From contig JBILLQ010000007.1 of assembly GCA_044375975.1 (NCBI GenBank), positions 10,721 through 74,720 on the forward strand: a DNA stretch of 64,000 bases, in the 5' to 3' direction. The position numbers and the translations under genes are program-made. Within the stretch, counting starts at the first letter, position 1, and every line of letters begins with the position of its first letter. Source of the stretch: UBA5018 sp044375975 (lineage in GTDB: Bacteria; Cyanobacteriota; Cyanobacteriia; PCC-6307; Cyanobiaceae). Of this stretch, positions 53,770 to 61,908 are shown piece after piece. The notes below the pieces were generated by a model. That model ran no database searches. It was not told where the DNA came from and saw only the letters and a program-made list of their open reading frames with translations.

Positions 53770-53927
53770 GGGGTTCTGGCCGGTTTTCGGCTCGATCACG
53801 CACCGACTCCGCTCAAGCTTTCGATTCTGGGCCCCCACAGCCGGGGAGGCGACTGCTGCTGCCGCTGGTGCCTCTGTCGCTGGTGCCTGTGTCGCTGGTG
53901 GTAGAAGATGCCAATCAACTGCAGGCC

Positions 53928-54551
53928 ATGGCCATGACCCTCAGCCTCTACGGCGGTGCCCGTTCCCGCGCCTCCATGCCCCGTTGGTATATGGAGGAGA
54001 AGGGCATTCCCTATCAGTGGGTGCAGCTGGATATGGAGGCAGGCGAACACCGCCAGCAGCCATTTATCGATATCAATCCCTTCGCCAAGGTGCCGGCTTT
54101 GGTGGATTCAGCCTTCAGCGACAGCCAGGGACAGCCGCTCAATTTGTTTGAAAGTGGTGCAATTTTGTTGCATCTGGCTGAGCACTACGGCGGCGAATTC
54201 CAGGGTCCCGGCGGTGCCCAGCGGCGGGCCCTGGCCAGCCAGTGGGTGCTGTTCGCCAACGCCACCCTGGCGATAGCCCTGTTCGTGCCCACCAACCGCG
54301 AAAAGGAGTTTCCGCGCCTGATGGAGGTGCTCGATCGGCTGCTGGCCGGTGGTCGCTCGCTGCTGGCCCCCTTGGCAGGGCCCGATGCTGTTGGCGACTG
54401 GAGCGTGGCCGACTGCGCCGTGAATGCCTACCTGGCATATCTGCCGATCTTTTTCCCCCAGCTCGACCTCAGCCCCTACGCCAACGTGCAGGCCACGATC
54501 AGCGCCACCCAGGCCCGTCCTGCATATTTGCGGGGGATGGGCCTGGCATAA
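53928..54551 (+). CDS. Glutathione S-transferase family protein
   Basis: About 207 residues from MAMTLSLYGGARSRASMPRWYMEEKGIPYQ. The thioredoxin-fold N-terminal domain has the family pattern NPFAKVPALVD (cis-Pro) and LFESGAILLHLAEHYG (Glu-Ser of the glutathione site). The C-terminal helical domain has GDWSVADCAVNAYLAYLP (the N-capping box SxAD). The N-terminal catalytic residue is probably one of the serines in GARSRAS. It is divergent from the polyferredoxin gene, with about 160 bp between, where a duplicated 15-bp unit (GTGCCTCTGTCGCTG) lies. Confidence 0.9.
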   Translation: MAMTLSLYGGARSRASMPRWYMEEKGIPYQWVQLDMEAGEHRQQPFIDINPFAKVPALVDSAFSDSQGQPLNLFESGAILLHLAEHYGGEFQGPGGAQRRALASQWVLFANATLAIALFVPTNREKEFPRLMEVLDRLLAGGRSLLAPLAGPDAVGDWSVADCAVNAYLAYLPIFFPQLDLSPYANVQATISATQARPAYLRGMGLA

Positions 54552-54595
54552 GCTGCATTTACGAACAGCGCTGGCCAATTTTGTTTAACATCTAC

Positions 54596-54620
54596 GCCCC
54601 CTTCGGGGCTGTTTAGTTGT
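54596..54620 (+). terminator. Rho-independent terminator after the GST gene
   Basis: GCCCC (54596-54600), loop CTTC, GGGGC (54605-54609), then TGTTTAGTTGTT. The stem is short but GC-only with a stable tetraloop, 45 bp after the GST stop. Confidence 0.55.
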
Positions 54621-54696
54621 TATCTAGCTTGACGGGCAGCCGTGCCCGCCGCCAACGTGAGCCCATCTGGCGAATGGCCGGCGGGCCCCTGGTTGC

Positions 54697-56250
54697 TTGA
54701 AGACACTCTCCCGTAGGCGGCTGGTTAGCCCCCAGGCCACCGCTAGCGCCCCCGACAGGTCCAAGCCAGGGCGGCGCCGGCTGTGGCGCGTCAAGCGGGC
54801 CTGGATGATTGCCCTGCCGGTGGGGCTGCTCACCTTTTTAGTGGCTATAGCTCCTCCGATGCCCGAGCGGCCCAAGGCGGTGCCTCAGCTGCTCACCGCC
54901 GCCGATGGCCAGCCCTTTCGCTATCTGGCCGATCAAGAGGCCTATGCCCTGGATTTCGATCCCCGCCAGGTGGGAATCGATTTGTTGGAGGGCTGGGACC
55001 GGGAACAGGAGGCCTATGCCGACAGAAGCGCCCTGGCCTTTGTCTCCGGACCGATGTATGAGCGGCACGTGGACGCCCAGGGCCGCGAGCTCACGGTGCC
55101 CCTGGGCGATTTAAAGCTGGGTGAGCGGGTGTGGCGAGGTATCAACCGCACGGCAGCTCGCCAGCGGGCCTTTTTAGGCATTCGCAACGATGGCGGGGTG
55201 GAATTTGGCTATGGCGAACTGACTGCGGAGCGGTCGCGCCGCTACGACACATTTATTGGCGGCCTGCACAGCATCTACAACGATCTGGAGCAGCCACCGC
55301 CGCAATACAAGGGGGCCTACAGCATTTCGATGGGCCAGCAGATCCGCTATTTCCTGCCCAGGATTCGGATGCTGTTTGGGCTGCGCGCCGACGGCAGGCT
55401 GGAGGTGTTGATGAGCCGCGATGGCCTCACCCTGGAGCAAACCCGTGCCCTGGCCCGCAGCCGCGGCCTGAGGGCCGCCTATCTGCCAGACCACGCCTCC
55501 AAGAGTCGCTTCATCATTCCCGGCGAAAAGGGTTTTAGTAATGCCGACGCCAACTGGATCAGCGGTGGTGCCACCAGTTTTGTGCATGTGCCCTACATGC
55601 TGCGGCTGAGCCGCCGCAGCGTGCCCCTGCAGGGATCCCTGCTGGCGGGTTTGGCCCTGCGCGATGTCTCCCAGGGCTGCGGCAATCCGTTCCAATGCGG
55701 CCAGACCCTCGGCGGTCAGCTGGTCGATCGCGTTTTAGCCGGCTTCAATCGGCTGATGGAGCAGGGGGTGGAACCGCTGGCCCGGCTGTTCTGGGCACCG
55801 CGGGGCAGCGATCCGCGTCGCTCCAACGACAAGGCGCCGCTGCGGGAACCGCCGATCAGCGCCGATCCCCTGGCCCTGCGGGAGCGTCAGCGCCAGGACA
55901 CCAACAATCCCGCCGCCGCCAGCGAGCCGCCAGAGCCCCTCAAACTCCCCGATGACCTGAGTGCGCCAGTGGTGCTGCCCCAGGGGACAAGTTTGCCGGA
56001 TTTAGAAGCCACTCCAGCTGAAGTGCTGGAGCCGGAGAACCGGGGAACGGCCAACCCCCAAGGCGGCCCGGCCCCTGGCCCAGCGCCCACTGGTGCAGCC
56101 GATGCCGGCCAGCCAGCCAGAGCCAACCTGGTGGCGCCGCCACCTGTACCTACTGCCCAAGCCTCCAGCTCGCCGTCCCCTGGGCAGTCGTCACCCCTGC
56201 CGCAGCAAAGTCCAGCCATGCCACCACCATTGCCGCTACCGCCACCTTGA
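54697..56250 (+). CDS. Membrane-anchored hypothetical protein with Pro-rich C-terminus
   Basis: 517 residues from a TTG; the alternative start is the ATG at residue 37. A basic stretch and one helix (AWMIALPVGLLTFLVAIAPPM) anchor a ~300-residue outside domain: AALRQRAFLGIRNDGGVEFGYGEL, then QQIRYFLPRIRMLFGLRADGRLEVLMSRDGLTLEQTRALARSRGLRAAYLPDHASKSRF. The pattern is slightly reminiscent of phosphodiester-glycosidase (NAGPA-like) proteins; no motif proves it. Residues ~370-517 are Pro/Ala/Ser-rich and disordered. Its composition matches core genes. Confidence 0.68.
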   Translation: MKTLSRRRLVSPQATASAPDRSKPGRRRLWRVKRAWMIALPVGLLTFLVAIAPPMPERPKAVPQLLTAADGQPFRYLADQEAYALDFDPRQVGIDLLEGWDREQEAYADRSALAFVSGPMYERHVDAQGRELTVPLGDLKLGERVWRGINRTAARQRAFLGIRNDGGVEFGYGELTAERSRRYDTFIGGLHSIYNDLEQPPPQYKGAYSISMGQQIRYFLPRIRMLFGLRADGRLEVLMSRDGLTLEQTRALARSRGLRAAYLPDHASKSRFIIPGEKGFSNADANWISGGATSFVHVPYMLRLSRRSVPLQGSLLAGLALRDVSQGCGNPFQCGQTLGGQLVDRVLAGFNRLMEQGVEPLARLFWAPRGSDPRRSNDKAPLREPPISADPLALRERQRQDTNNPAAASEPPEPLKLPDDLSAPVVLPQGTSLPDLEATPAEVLEPENRGTANPQGGPAPGPAPTGAADAGQPARANLVAPPPVPTAQASSSPSPGQSSPLPQQSPAMPPPLPLPPP

Positions 56251-56295
56251 GTTGTGCAGGGCAGCTGGAATAATCCCCAGCCAGCCTCCCTGCAG

Positions 56296-56760
56296 CTATT
56301 CGGCATTCGCCAGGGCTCTCACCACATCTCCGCGGGTAAGCACACCGACAAGTTTGTGTTGGGCATCGAGCACGAACAGGCGCTGGGTGCTGCGCTCATT
56401 CAACAACTTCGCCGCTGCCGGCAAGGGCAGATCGGCGGCGCAGCTGTGGGGATGGGAGTTCATTAGCTCGGCTACGGTGTTGCCCAGCACCTGGTGCACC
56501 TGTTTATCCCATTGCAGCGGATTGCGCAGGTAGATCACGGCGTCTAGCAACATTACGTAGGGCCCGGCATCGAAACCGCTCTCCCGCACCATCAGATCCT
56601 TTTCGCTCAGTTCACCCACCAGCAATCCAGCGGCATCCACCACCGGCAAACCGCTGATGTGCTTTTCGCTGAGCAACTTGACCGCCTCCTGCAGCGGCGT
56701 TTCGGCGCTGACACTCAGCACCGGCGCTGTCATCACGGCTGAGACCGGTAGTTGCACCAC
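56296..56760 (-). CDS. Two-CBS-domain protein
   Basis: About 154 residues from the GTG at 56758-56760 (VVQLPVSAVMTAPVLSVSAE). CBS 1 ends with HISGLPVVDAAGLLVGELSEKDLM and CBS 2 with RSTQRLFVLDAQHKLVGVLTRGDVVRALA. A tandem CBS pair usually binds adenine nucleotides and senses energy state. A longer open frame reaches 57183 but antisense to pgsA, so it is not used. Head-to-head with pgsA, 52 bp between starts. Partner unknown. Confidence 0.86.
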   Translation of the reverse strand: MVQLPVSAVMTAPVLSVSAETPLQEAVKLLSEKHISGLPVVDAAGLLVGELSEKDLMVRESGFDAGPYVMLLDAVIYLRNPLQWDKQVHQVLGNTVAELMNSHPHSCAADLPLPAAAKLLNERSTQRLFVLDAQHKLVGVLTRGDVVRALANAE

Positions 56761-56812
56761 GGGGGGAGGGATCGATGTGCAGGCATTCTGGGTCTGAGCG
56801 TGGCATGCGCCG

Positions 56813-57355
56813 ATGAACCCCAGACGCCTGAGGCAGTTGGCCGATGGGCTCACCTTGATGCGGGCTGTAATCGCCCTGCCGCTGCTGCTGGCCCTCAGCG
56901 CCCAGCGGCCGGTAATCGCCTGGCTGTTGTTGCTGGGCGGCAGCCTCAGCGACTGGCTGGATGGCTCCTTGGCCCGCCGGGCCGGCGGCGGCTCGGTATG
57001 GGGTGCCCGCCTCGATCCACTCACCGACAAAATCCTGGTGAGCGCCCCCCTGCTCTGGCTGGCCCAGCAACAGATCCTGCCTCTGTGGGCGGTATGGCTG
57101 CTGCTGGCCCGGGAGCTGCTTATTTCCGGTTGGCGGGCCGGCCAGGCCAGCGGCGGGCCGGCATCCAGCAGCGGCAAGGCCAAGACGGTGCTCCAATGCC
57201 TCAGCCTGCTGCTGCTGCTCTGGCCTGCTTCCTGGCCAGTCAGCGCTTTTTTGCAACGGCTGGGCTGGTGGCTGTTCTGGCCGTCGCTGGCCCTGGCCCT
57301 GAGCTCGGCTATCCACTACCTGGCCGCTGGCATGGGCCCTACCAAGAGTGAATAG
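56813..57355 (+). CDS. pgsA: CDP-diacylglycerol--glycerol-3-phosphate 3-phosphatidyltransferase
   Basis: 180 residues, about five helices. The CDP-alcohol phosphotransferase motif is visible as DWLDGSLARR...GARLDPLTDKIL (D-x2-D-G-x2-A-R-x8-G-x3-D-x3-D). The N-terminus PRRLRQLADGLTLMRAVIALPLLL is also typical. Makes phosphatidylglycerol-phosphate, the precursor of phosphatidylglycerol needed by photosystems. Single gene, convergent with the epimerase gene. Confidence 0.92.
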   Translation: MNPRRLRQLADGLTLMRAVIALPLLLALSAQRPVIAWLLLLGGSLSDWLDGSLARRAGGGSVWGARLDPLTDKILVSAPLLWLAQQQILPLWAVWLLLARELLISGWRAGQASGGPASSSGKAKTVLQCLSLLLLLWPASWPVSAFLQRLGWWLFWPSLALALSSAIHYLAAGMGPTKSE

Positions 57356-57409
57356 CCACTAAAGTTTATATTTAGGGCTTGCTGAGAATATTGCCTATCG
57401 GCCTTGATA

Positions 57410-57436
57410 TTTTCACTATAGATATATTCGTGAAAA
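57410..57436. terminator. Inverted repeat between convergent genes
   Basis: TTTTCAC (57410-57416) and GTGAAAA (57430-57436) around an AT-rich 13-nt loop, roughly midway between pgsA and the epimerase gene. The A/T flanks make it symmetrical, so it may work on both strands, but the stem is AT-rich and weak. Confidence 0.35.
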
Positions 57437-57463
57437 CATTGTTAATGCGGATCTGTGGGACTG

Positions 57464-58384
57464 TCAGGCGAGTAGTGCTTCATCACCACTAAAATCTGGG
57501 TTGGCGGGGGGCTGCTGGGCGTAGTCGTTGGTGTAGCTGTCTGCCAGGCCGGTTTCCAGGTTGTCGAAACGTGGTTGCAGCGCCAGCTCCCGCCGCACCC
57601 GGGAGGTATCGGTGAGGAAATGGGCCAGGCGCAGCGGAAAAGCTTTGCGGGCTTTTTTGTCTAGACCGGCTGGATCAAAGCTGCGGATCTCCACGGCGGC
57701 TGGATCGCGGCCACAGGCCCTGGCGGCGGCCGCCACCAGCCCCCGGAAGCTGATCCCCTGCAGCCCTGTGCAGTTGTAGATGCGATTGGTAGCCGCATCC
57801 ACCTCGATGCAGCGCGCCATCGCCGCCGCTAGATCCTCCACGTGCCCCAGCTGGGTGATCGTGCTGCCATCGCCGGGCAGGGGCACGGGGCGGCCGTGCA
57901 CAATCCGATCAAAGAACCAGCTCTCCACGGGGTTGTAGTTACCGGGCCCATAGATGTAGGTGGGTCGAAAGCTGGTGAAGGGGATGCCCTGCTGGCGCAA
58001 CCAGGCTTCTGTATGCAGCTTGCCGGCGTGGCGGCTCTGGGGGTCGGTGGGGCTGTCTTCGTGGAGGGGCCAGAGCTCACTGTCGGCATAGACCCCAGCC
58101 GAACTCACATACACAAAGCGATGGCTGGGGGCGCCGGTGCAGGCGATCACGGCGCTGGAATCCTCCAGGCTCCTACCAGAGCTGTCAACGATCACATCAA
58201 AACGGCGCCCCTGCAGCTGGGCCAAGGCCGCCGGATCGGTGCGATCCCCCACCAGGTGCTCCAACCCGGCCGGCACCGCCTGACGGCCCCGGGTGAACAG
58301 GGTGAGGCGATGGCCGCTGGCCTGCAGCTGCGCCACCAAAGGTTTGCCCACAAAGCGCGTGCCGCCCATCACGAGAATGTCCAT
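57464..58384 (-). CDS. NAD-dependent epimerase/dehydratase family protein, CSP41-like
   Basis: 306 residues. Rossmann fold with MDILVMGGTRFVGKPLVAQL at the start. The Ser-Tyr-Lys positions are VYVSSAGVYAD (YSSAGVY form) and GKLHTE, the pattern of the chloroplast CSP41/cyanobacterial epimerase-like group where the active-site residues vary. SFRPTYIYGPGNYNPVESWFFDRI and GHVEDLAAAMARCIE follow. In plants the relatives bind RNA and stabilise plastid transcripts; the cyanobacterial role is uncertain. Confidence 0.87.
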   Translation of the reverse strand: MDILVMGGTRFVGKPLVAQLQASGHRLTLFTRGRQAVPAGLEHLVGDRTDPAALAQLQGRRFDVIVDSSGRSLEDSSAVIACTGAPSHRFVYVSSAGVYADSELWPLHEDSPTDPQSRHAGKLHTEAWLRQQGIPFTSFRPTYIYGPGNYNPVESWFFDRIVHGRPVPLPGDGSTITQLGHVEDLAAAMARCIEVDAATNRIYNCTGLQGISFRGLVAAAARACGRDPAAVEIRSFDPAGLDKKARKAFPLRLAHFLTDTSRVRRELALQPRFDNLETGLADSYTNDYAQQPPANPDFSGDEALLA

Positions 58385-58551
58385 CCCTGTAGCGGCTCAG
58401 CAGCCGAGCAAACTTGGCGCCATTAAACAGGGGCCAGGGCACCTCCATAGCCAGGGGCAGCGGCAAGGCAGGAGCTAAAGACCCGGCTGGAGCAGGCCCC
58501 CGAGTGGTCAACTTTGCTAACGCCGGGGGCACGATGGTCTGATGAATTGCA

Positions 58552-58923
58552 TCACAGCTCAGGTGTGCATGCCGCCAACCCTTGCTCCTGGGCCACGGCG
58601 GCCAAACGACGGTCCTGGGTCCACAGCCGGCAGTGGCTCAACCGGGCAGAAGCCAACAGGTGAGCATCCATGTAGCCAATGCCCAGGCCCATCAGCCGGT
58701 CGCGCTCGATCAGCAGCAGCACTTCCGCATCGCTTGCCACCGTCGCCGCCGGCAGGCCCTGCATCAATTCCAGCACTTGTGATCGGTTGCGCAGATTGCC
58801 GCAGGCCAATTCGCCGATCACCCAGGGGTGGATCAGCACCTCCCACTCCTGCAGGTGCGTGGCCAGGCGGGGTAGGCCATGGCGCAGATGCTCCACCCAG
58901 ACGGACGTGTCGACCAAGATCAC
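58552..58923 (-). CDS. vapC: VapC-type PIN-domain toxin
   Basis: 123 residues. The four PIN acids are in MILVDTSVWVEHLR (Asp 5), VIGELACGN (Glu), YMDAHLLASARL (Asp) and LWTQDRRLAA (Asp), so the RNase looks complete. VapC toxins cleave tRNA or rRNA when the antitoxin is lost. The start overlaps the antitoxin's stop by 4 bp (ATGA), the usual TA coupling. Confidence 0.9.
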   Translation of the reverse strand: MILVDTSVWVEHLRHGLPRLATHLQEWEVLIHPWVIGELACGNLRNRSQVLELMQGLPAATVASDAEVLLLIERDRLMGLGIGYMDAHLLASARLSHCRLWTQDRRLAAVAQEQGLAACTPEL

Positions 58924-59114
58924 GCCGCGCTCTGGCGACGGGGGATCGGCTCCAGTGCGGCTTCGCTGCCGCCCAGGGCCGCCAAGCGCTTGGCGCTTTC
59001 GCGCTGCACCAGAGCACGCAGGGCTTCCTTGAGCAGGGCGCTGCGTTCAAGGTGGCCGCACAGCTGCTCGGCCTTGGCCAGCAGCTCATCGTCGAGCGTC
59101 ACGGTGGTGCGCAT
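58920..59114 (-). CDS. vapB: VapB-type ribbon-helix-helix antitoxin
   Basis: 64 residues from ATG 59114: MRTTVTLDDELLAKAEQLCG, then LERSALLKEALRALVQRESAKRLAALGG and a short tail (EPIPRRQSA) likely to fill the toxin groove. The TVTLDDEL strand is the DNA-contacting ribbon. Longer frames upstream to 59411 are not conserved in look. The pair is expected to repress its own promoter in the 59115-59200 region. Confidence 0.88.
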   Translation of the reverse strand: MRTTVTLDDELLAKAEQLCGHLERSALLKEALRALVQRESAKRLAALGGSEAALEPIPRRQSAA

Positions 59115-59480
59115 GGCTCTGCCCAGGGCTTGCATCAGCATAGGCATCAAGCGATGCCCAGGCTGATGCCCCCATTGATGCTTCCCATGGCAACCATGGC
59201 CCTTGCCAGGCAGCAGTGTCACGGTTGGCAGCAGGAGCTGGGCTGATCCCGCAAGCCGGCGCTGGAGTTGTGCAAGCACTTCTTGCACAAAGAACCACGC
59301 TCCCGACGCAGCCCCGGAGAGGATCGCCCGCCACCGCCAATCGTCCAACAGCCTGCTGGACGTTTTTGCTCCGGTTTCGCCGCCACTAGATTCCGAGCTG
59401 GACGTCCTCAAATTCCGAATTGGCCAACTTCAGATTCCGAGTTCTCCGCTGCTAGCTTCCGGATCGTGCGCGCCTCAGCC
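59115..59480. other. Spacer between vapBC and the DUF4143 ATPase gene
   Basis: No gene is supported. Contains an inverted-looking GTTGTGCAAGCACTTCTTGCACAA element near 59262-59286 and three copies of a GATTCCGAGT/AATTCCGAAT phrase near 59389-59445. These could be operator or recombination remnants. Confidence 0.35.
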
Positions 59481-60770
59481 ATGCTCCCGGAAGTGTTCTG
59501 GCCCCGCGGCATCGCCAGAAGGCTGCAGGAAGCCCTGGCCGATACGCCCGTAGTGCTGCTCAATGGCCCCCGCCAGAGCGGCAAGACCACGCTGGTGCGG
59601 CAATTCGCGAGCGATCAGCGCCCCTACCTCACCCTCGACGACGCCACCACCTGCGCCGCCGCCCGTGAGGATCCCCAGGGCTTCATTCGCCGCCTCGATG
59701 GGGCCGTGATCGATGAAGTGCAGCGTGTTCCTGAGCTGCTGCTGGCGATCAAGCTGGCGGTCGATGATCGGCGCCGGCCCGGCCGCTTCTTGCTCACCGG
59801 CTCCGCCGATGTGATGGCCCTGCCCCGGGTGGCCGACTCCCTTGCCGGTCGCCTGGAGGTGCTTTCTCTCCTTCCCCTTGCTGCTTCTGAGCTGGCCGGC
59901 AACCCCAGCGACTGGCTGGCTGCCCTGTTCGCTTCCCTTGCGGCCGATGCGCCACCGCCCTCAGCATCCGCCGATCAGGCCGCCCTCGAGGTGGGCGAAG
60001 CCCTGGAGCGGCGGGTGCTGGCCGGTGGCTACCCCGAGGCGCTGCGGCGCGTCAGAGAAGCCCGCCGCCAGGCTTGGGCGCGTAGCTATCTCAACGCCAT
60101 TCTTCTGCGCGATGTGCGCGACATCGCCGCCGTGGACAAACTCAGGAGCCTGCCGCAACTGCTCACGGCGATGGCCCAGGTGTGCGGCCAGCTCTGCAAC
60201 TACACCCAGCTCGGCGCCCGTCTCGGCCTCGATGGCAAGACCGTGAACCGCTATCTCACAGTGCTGGAGCAGCTTTTTCTGATCCGGCGCGTGCCGGCCT
60301 GGTCGGCCAATGGCCTGGCGAGGGTGGTGAAGACCCCCAAGCTCCAGTTTCTCGATTCCGGATTGCTCACTGCGTTGCTGGGGCTCAGATTGGCTGGAAT
60401 CGCCACGAATCGGACCGCCTTCGGCCCAGCACTCGAGTGCTACGTCTACGCCGAATTGCTACGCATGGCCAGCTGGAGTGGGGAGGCCTACGATCTACTG
60501 ATGTATCGCGACAAAGATCAACTGGAGGTCGATGTCGTGATCGCCAATGAAGTCGGTCAACTTGTTGGCGTGGAGGTCAAGGCTTCGGCCAGCGTTCAGG
60601 CTGGCCACCTCGCCGGTCTGCGCCGTTTCGCCAGCCAGGCCGGTGATCGCTTCCTCGGTGGCGTGATCCTCTACGACGGCATCCAGACCCTGCCCATGGG
60701 ATCTCTTGCCGGCCGCCCGATCTGGGCCCTTCCGCTCGCCAGCCTCTGGCACGCCCCCCCGATGCCATGA
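59481..60770 (+). CDS. AAA-family ATPase with C-terminal DUF4143
   Basis: 429 residues from MLPEVFWPRGIARRLQEAL. Walker A LLNGPRQSGKTTLVRQF, Walker B AVIDEVQRVPELL and the sensor LTGSADVMAL are clear (AAA_14). DUF4143 follows with LNAILLRDVRDIAAVDKL, a winged-helix-like CNYTQLGARLGLDGKTVNRYLTVLEQLFLIRRVPAW and a PD-(D/E)xK-like end: DQLEVDVVIANEVGQLVGVEVKAS. Such proteins are common near toxin-antitoxin and restriction genes; the role is not established. It sits between vapBC and an hsdR remnant. Confidence 0.88.
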   Translation: MLPEVFWPRGIARRLQEALADTPVVLLNGPRQSGKTTLVRQFASDQRPYLTLDDATTCAAAREDPQGFIRRLDGAVIDEVQRVPELLLAIKLAVDDRRRPGRFLLTGSADVMALPRVADSLAGRLEVLSLLPLAASELAGNPSDWLAALFASLAADAPPPSASADQAALEVGEALERRVLAGGYPEALRRVREARRQAWARSYLNAILLRDVRDIAAVDKLRSLPQLLTAMAQVCGQLCNYTQLGARLGLDGKTVNRYLTVLEQLFLIRRVPAWSANGLARVVKTPKLQFLDSGLLTALLGLRLAGIATNRTAFGPALECYVYAELLRMASWSGEAYDLLMYRDKDQLEVDVVIANEVGQLVGVEVKASASVQAGHLAGLRRFASQAGDRFLGGVILYDGIQTLPMGSLAGRPIWALPLASLWHAPPMP

Positions 60771-60796
60771 CCCCCAACCCCTAAAAAGAAGACCAC

Positions 60797-61142
60797 TTGG
60801 TGGAACAGCCCGCCCTGGCCCTGCTGGACGAACTGAGATGGCAGAGGGGGTGGGCCCGGTGGCGGCGAACCGGGAGGTCTATCGCCTGCTCAAGGACGGC
60901 GTGCTGGTGTCGGTGCCCGACCGGGAACGAGGCGGCCAGAGCAGGGTGCGGCTGCGGGTGGTCGACTGGGATCAGCCCAAAGCAAACGACTGGCTCGCCG
61001 TAACCCAGTTCAAAGTGAAGGGGGATCTCTACGACTGCCGGCCCGCGTTGCTTTCAATGACAACCTCACCCACTACAAAAGCGCTATGCCGCAGCTGCTC
61101 TGGAGCAATGCCTTCCTGATCGCCTGCAATGGCACCGAATAA
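60797..61142 (+). pseudogene. Remnant of type I restriction subunit hsdR
   Basis: Three collinear pieces of the HsdR N-terminal region. First VEQPALALLDELRWQ in one frame from 60797. Then PVAANREVYRLLKDGVLVSV...VDWDQPKANDWLAVTQFKVKG in the next frame to about 61045. Then AFNDNLTHYKSAMPQLLWSN and the end CNGTE, stop, in another frame to 61142. The LVFIELKKP nuclease segment expected between the second and third pieces is deleted. No hsdM or hsdS nearby. Clearly dead. Confidence 0.78.
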
Positions 61143-61162
61143 GCAACCCTGCGCAGAACCCG

Positions 61163-61639
61163 ATGAGCCAGAGCAACGACCAGCCCCCGAACCCCTCGGT
61201 CAGCGATTCCCGCGATGCCAGCGGCCGCTACCGCTTTCAGGCCGGCCAGCCGGTGGATCCAGATCAGGGCGTCCATCCCGAACTGCTGAACTCCGCCTTC
61301 GCCGATAGCCCCTCAATCGCCATTCCCCAAAGCCCCGATCGGCTGATCGCCATGCAGGAAAACAGGCCCGAGAGGGATCGACCCAAGAAGCCCGAGCGCA
61401 GCACACCAGAGAAGGTGAAGCAGGTGCTGGAGCTGATCAACACGCTGGATACCAACGCCTACGAAGACCAGCAGATCGCCCTGACATTAGTGCGCAATCT
61501 CGAGCAGTTCCATGACAAGGTCGTCGATGAGATGCAGGACGACGAAGAGGCCAGTCACTCCCAGATCGTCGGCTGGGCGATCGATGCCGACCGTCTGATG
61601 CGCTGCCGCATGTTGCTGGAAAGCGTGGACCTTGACTGA
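61163..61639 (+). CDS. Hypothetical protein of the defence-type region
   Basis: 158 residues, no recognised family. The first ~85 residues are polar and low-complexity (SQSNDQPPNPSVSDSRD; PERDRPKKPERSTPEK). The C-terminal half is helical and acidic: KVKQVLELINTLDTNAYEDQQIALTLVRNLEQFHDKVVDEMQDDEEASHSQIVGWAIDADRLMRCRMLLESVDLD. A frame of this composition with coherent third-position GC is probably real. It follows the dead hsdR by 20 bp and precedes a truncated frame by 8 bp. Confidence 0.6.
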   Translation: MSQSNDQPPNPSVSDSRDASGRYRFQAGQPVDPDQGVHPELLNSAFADSPSIAIPQSPDRLIAMQENRPERDRPKKPERSTPEKVKQVLELINTLDTNAYEDQQIALTLVRNLEQFHDKVVDEMQDDEEASHSQIVGWAIDADRLMRCRMLLESVDLD

Positions 61640-61647
61640 GGCGAGCG

Positions 61648-61908
61648 ATGTCTTTCCCTGAACTCGGCGGCAAGGCCTACACCGCCCAGCTGGATCTGGA
61701 GCCCGGTGATCAGTTCGTCTTCAAGCCGGGCTACGGGCCGATCTTCCGCGCCCGGCGGCAGACCATCACCCCAGCCAGCGTCATGGAGAAGTCTCGAGCC
61801 TTCATGGGCTTGTCAGGCAGACGATGCTGCGCAGCTTCTCCTCCAGATCCGGCAGACGTTGCTGGCTGGCCTGATCTCCCGGCAGGAAAGCGGGCAGGGC
61901 CTCGATGA
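61648..61908 (+). CDS. Small or truncated hypothetical protein
   Basis: 86 residues. The beginning MSFPELGGKAYTAQLDLEPGDQFVFKPGYGPIF looks like genuine protein. After about residue 55 (near 61800) it runs antisense into the nucleotidyltransferase gene and becomes Pro/Ala-rich. It is probably the 5' part of a gene cut off by the rearrangement that brought in the HTH/nucleotidyltransferase pair. 8 bp after the preceding gene. Confidence 0.4.
   Translation: MSFPELGGKAYTAQLDLEPGDQFVFKPGYGPIFRARRQTITPASVMEKSRAFMGLSGRRCCAASPPDPADVAGWPDLPAGKRAGPR

Noticed and set aside
56612..57316. Minus-strand frame over pgsA and the CBS gene start
   Set aside because: Gln/Pro/Arg-rich antisense translation; the CDP-alcohol phosphotransferase motif on the plus strand and the CBS start at 56760 explain the DNA.
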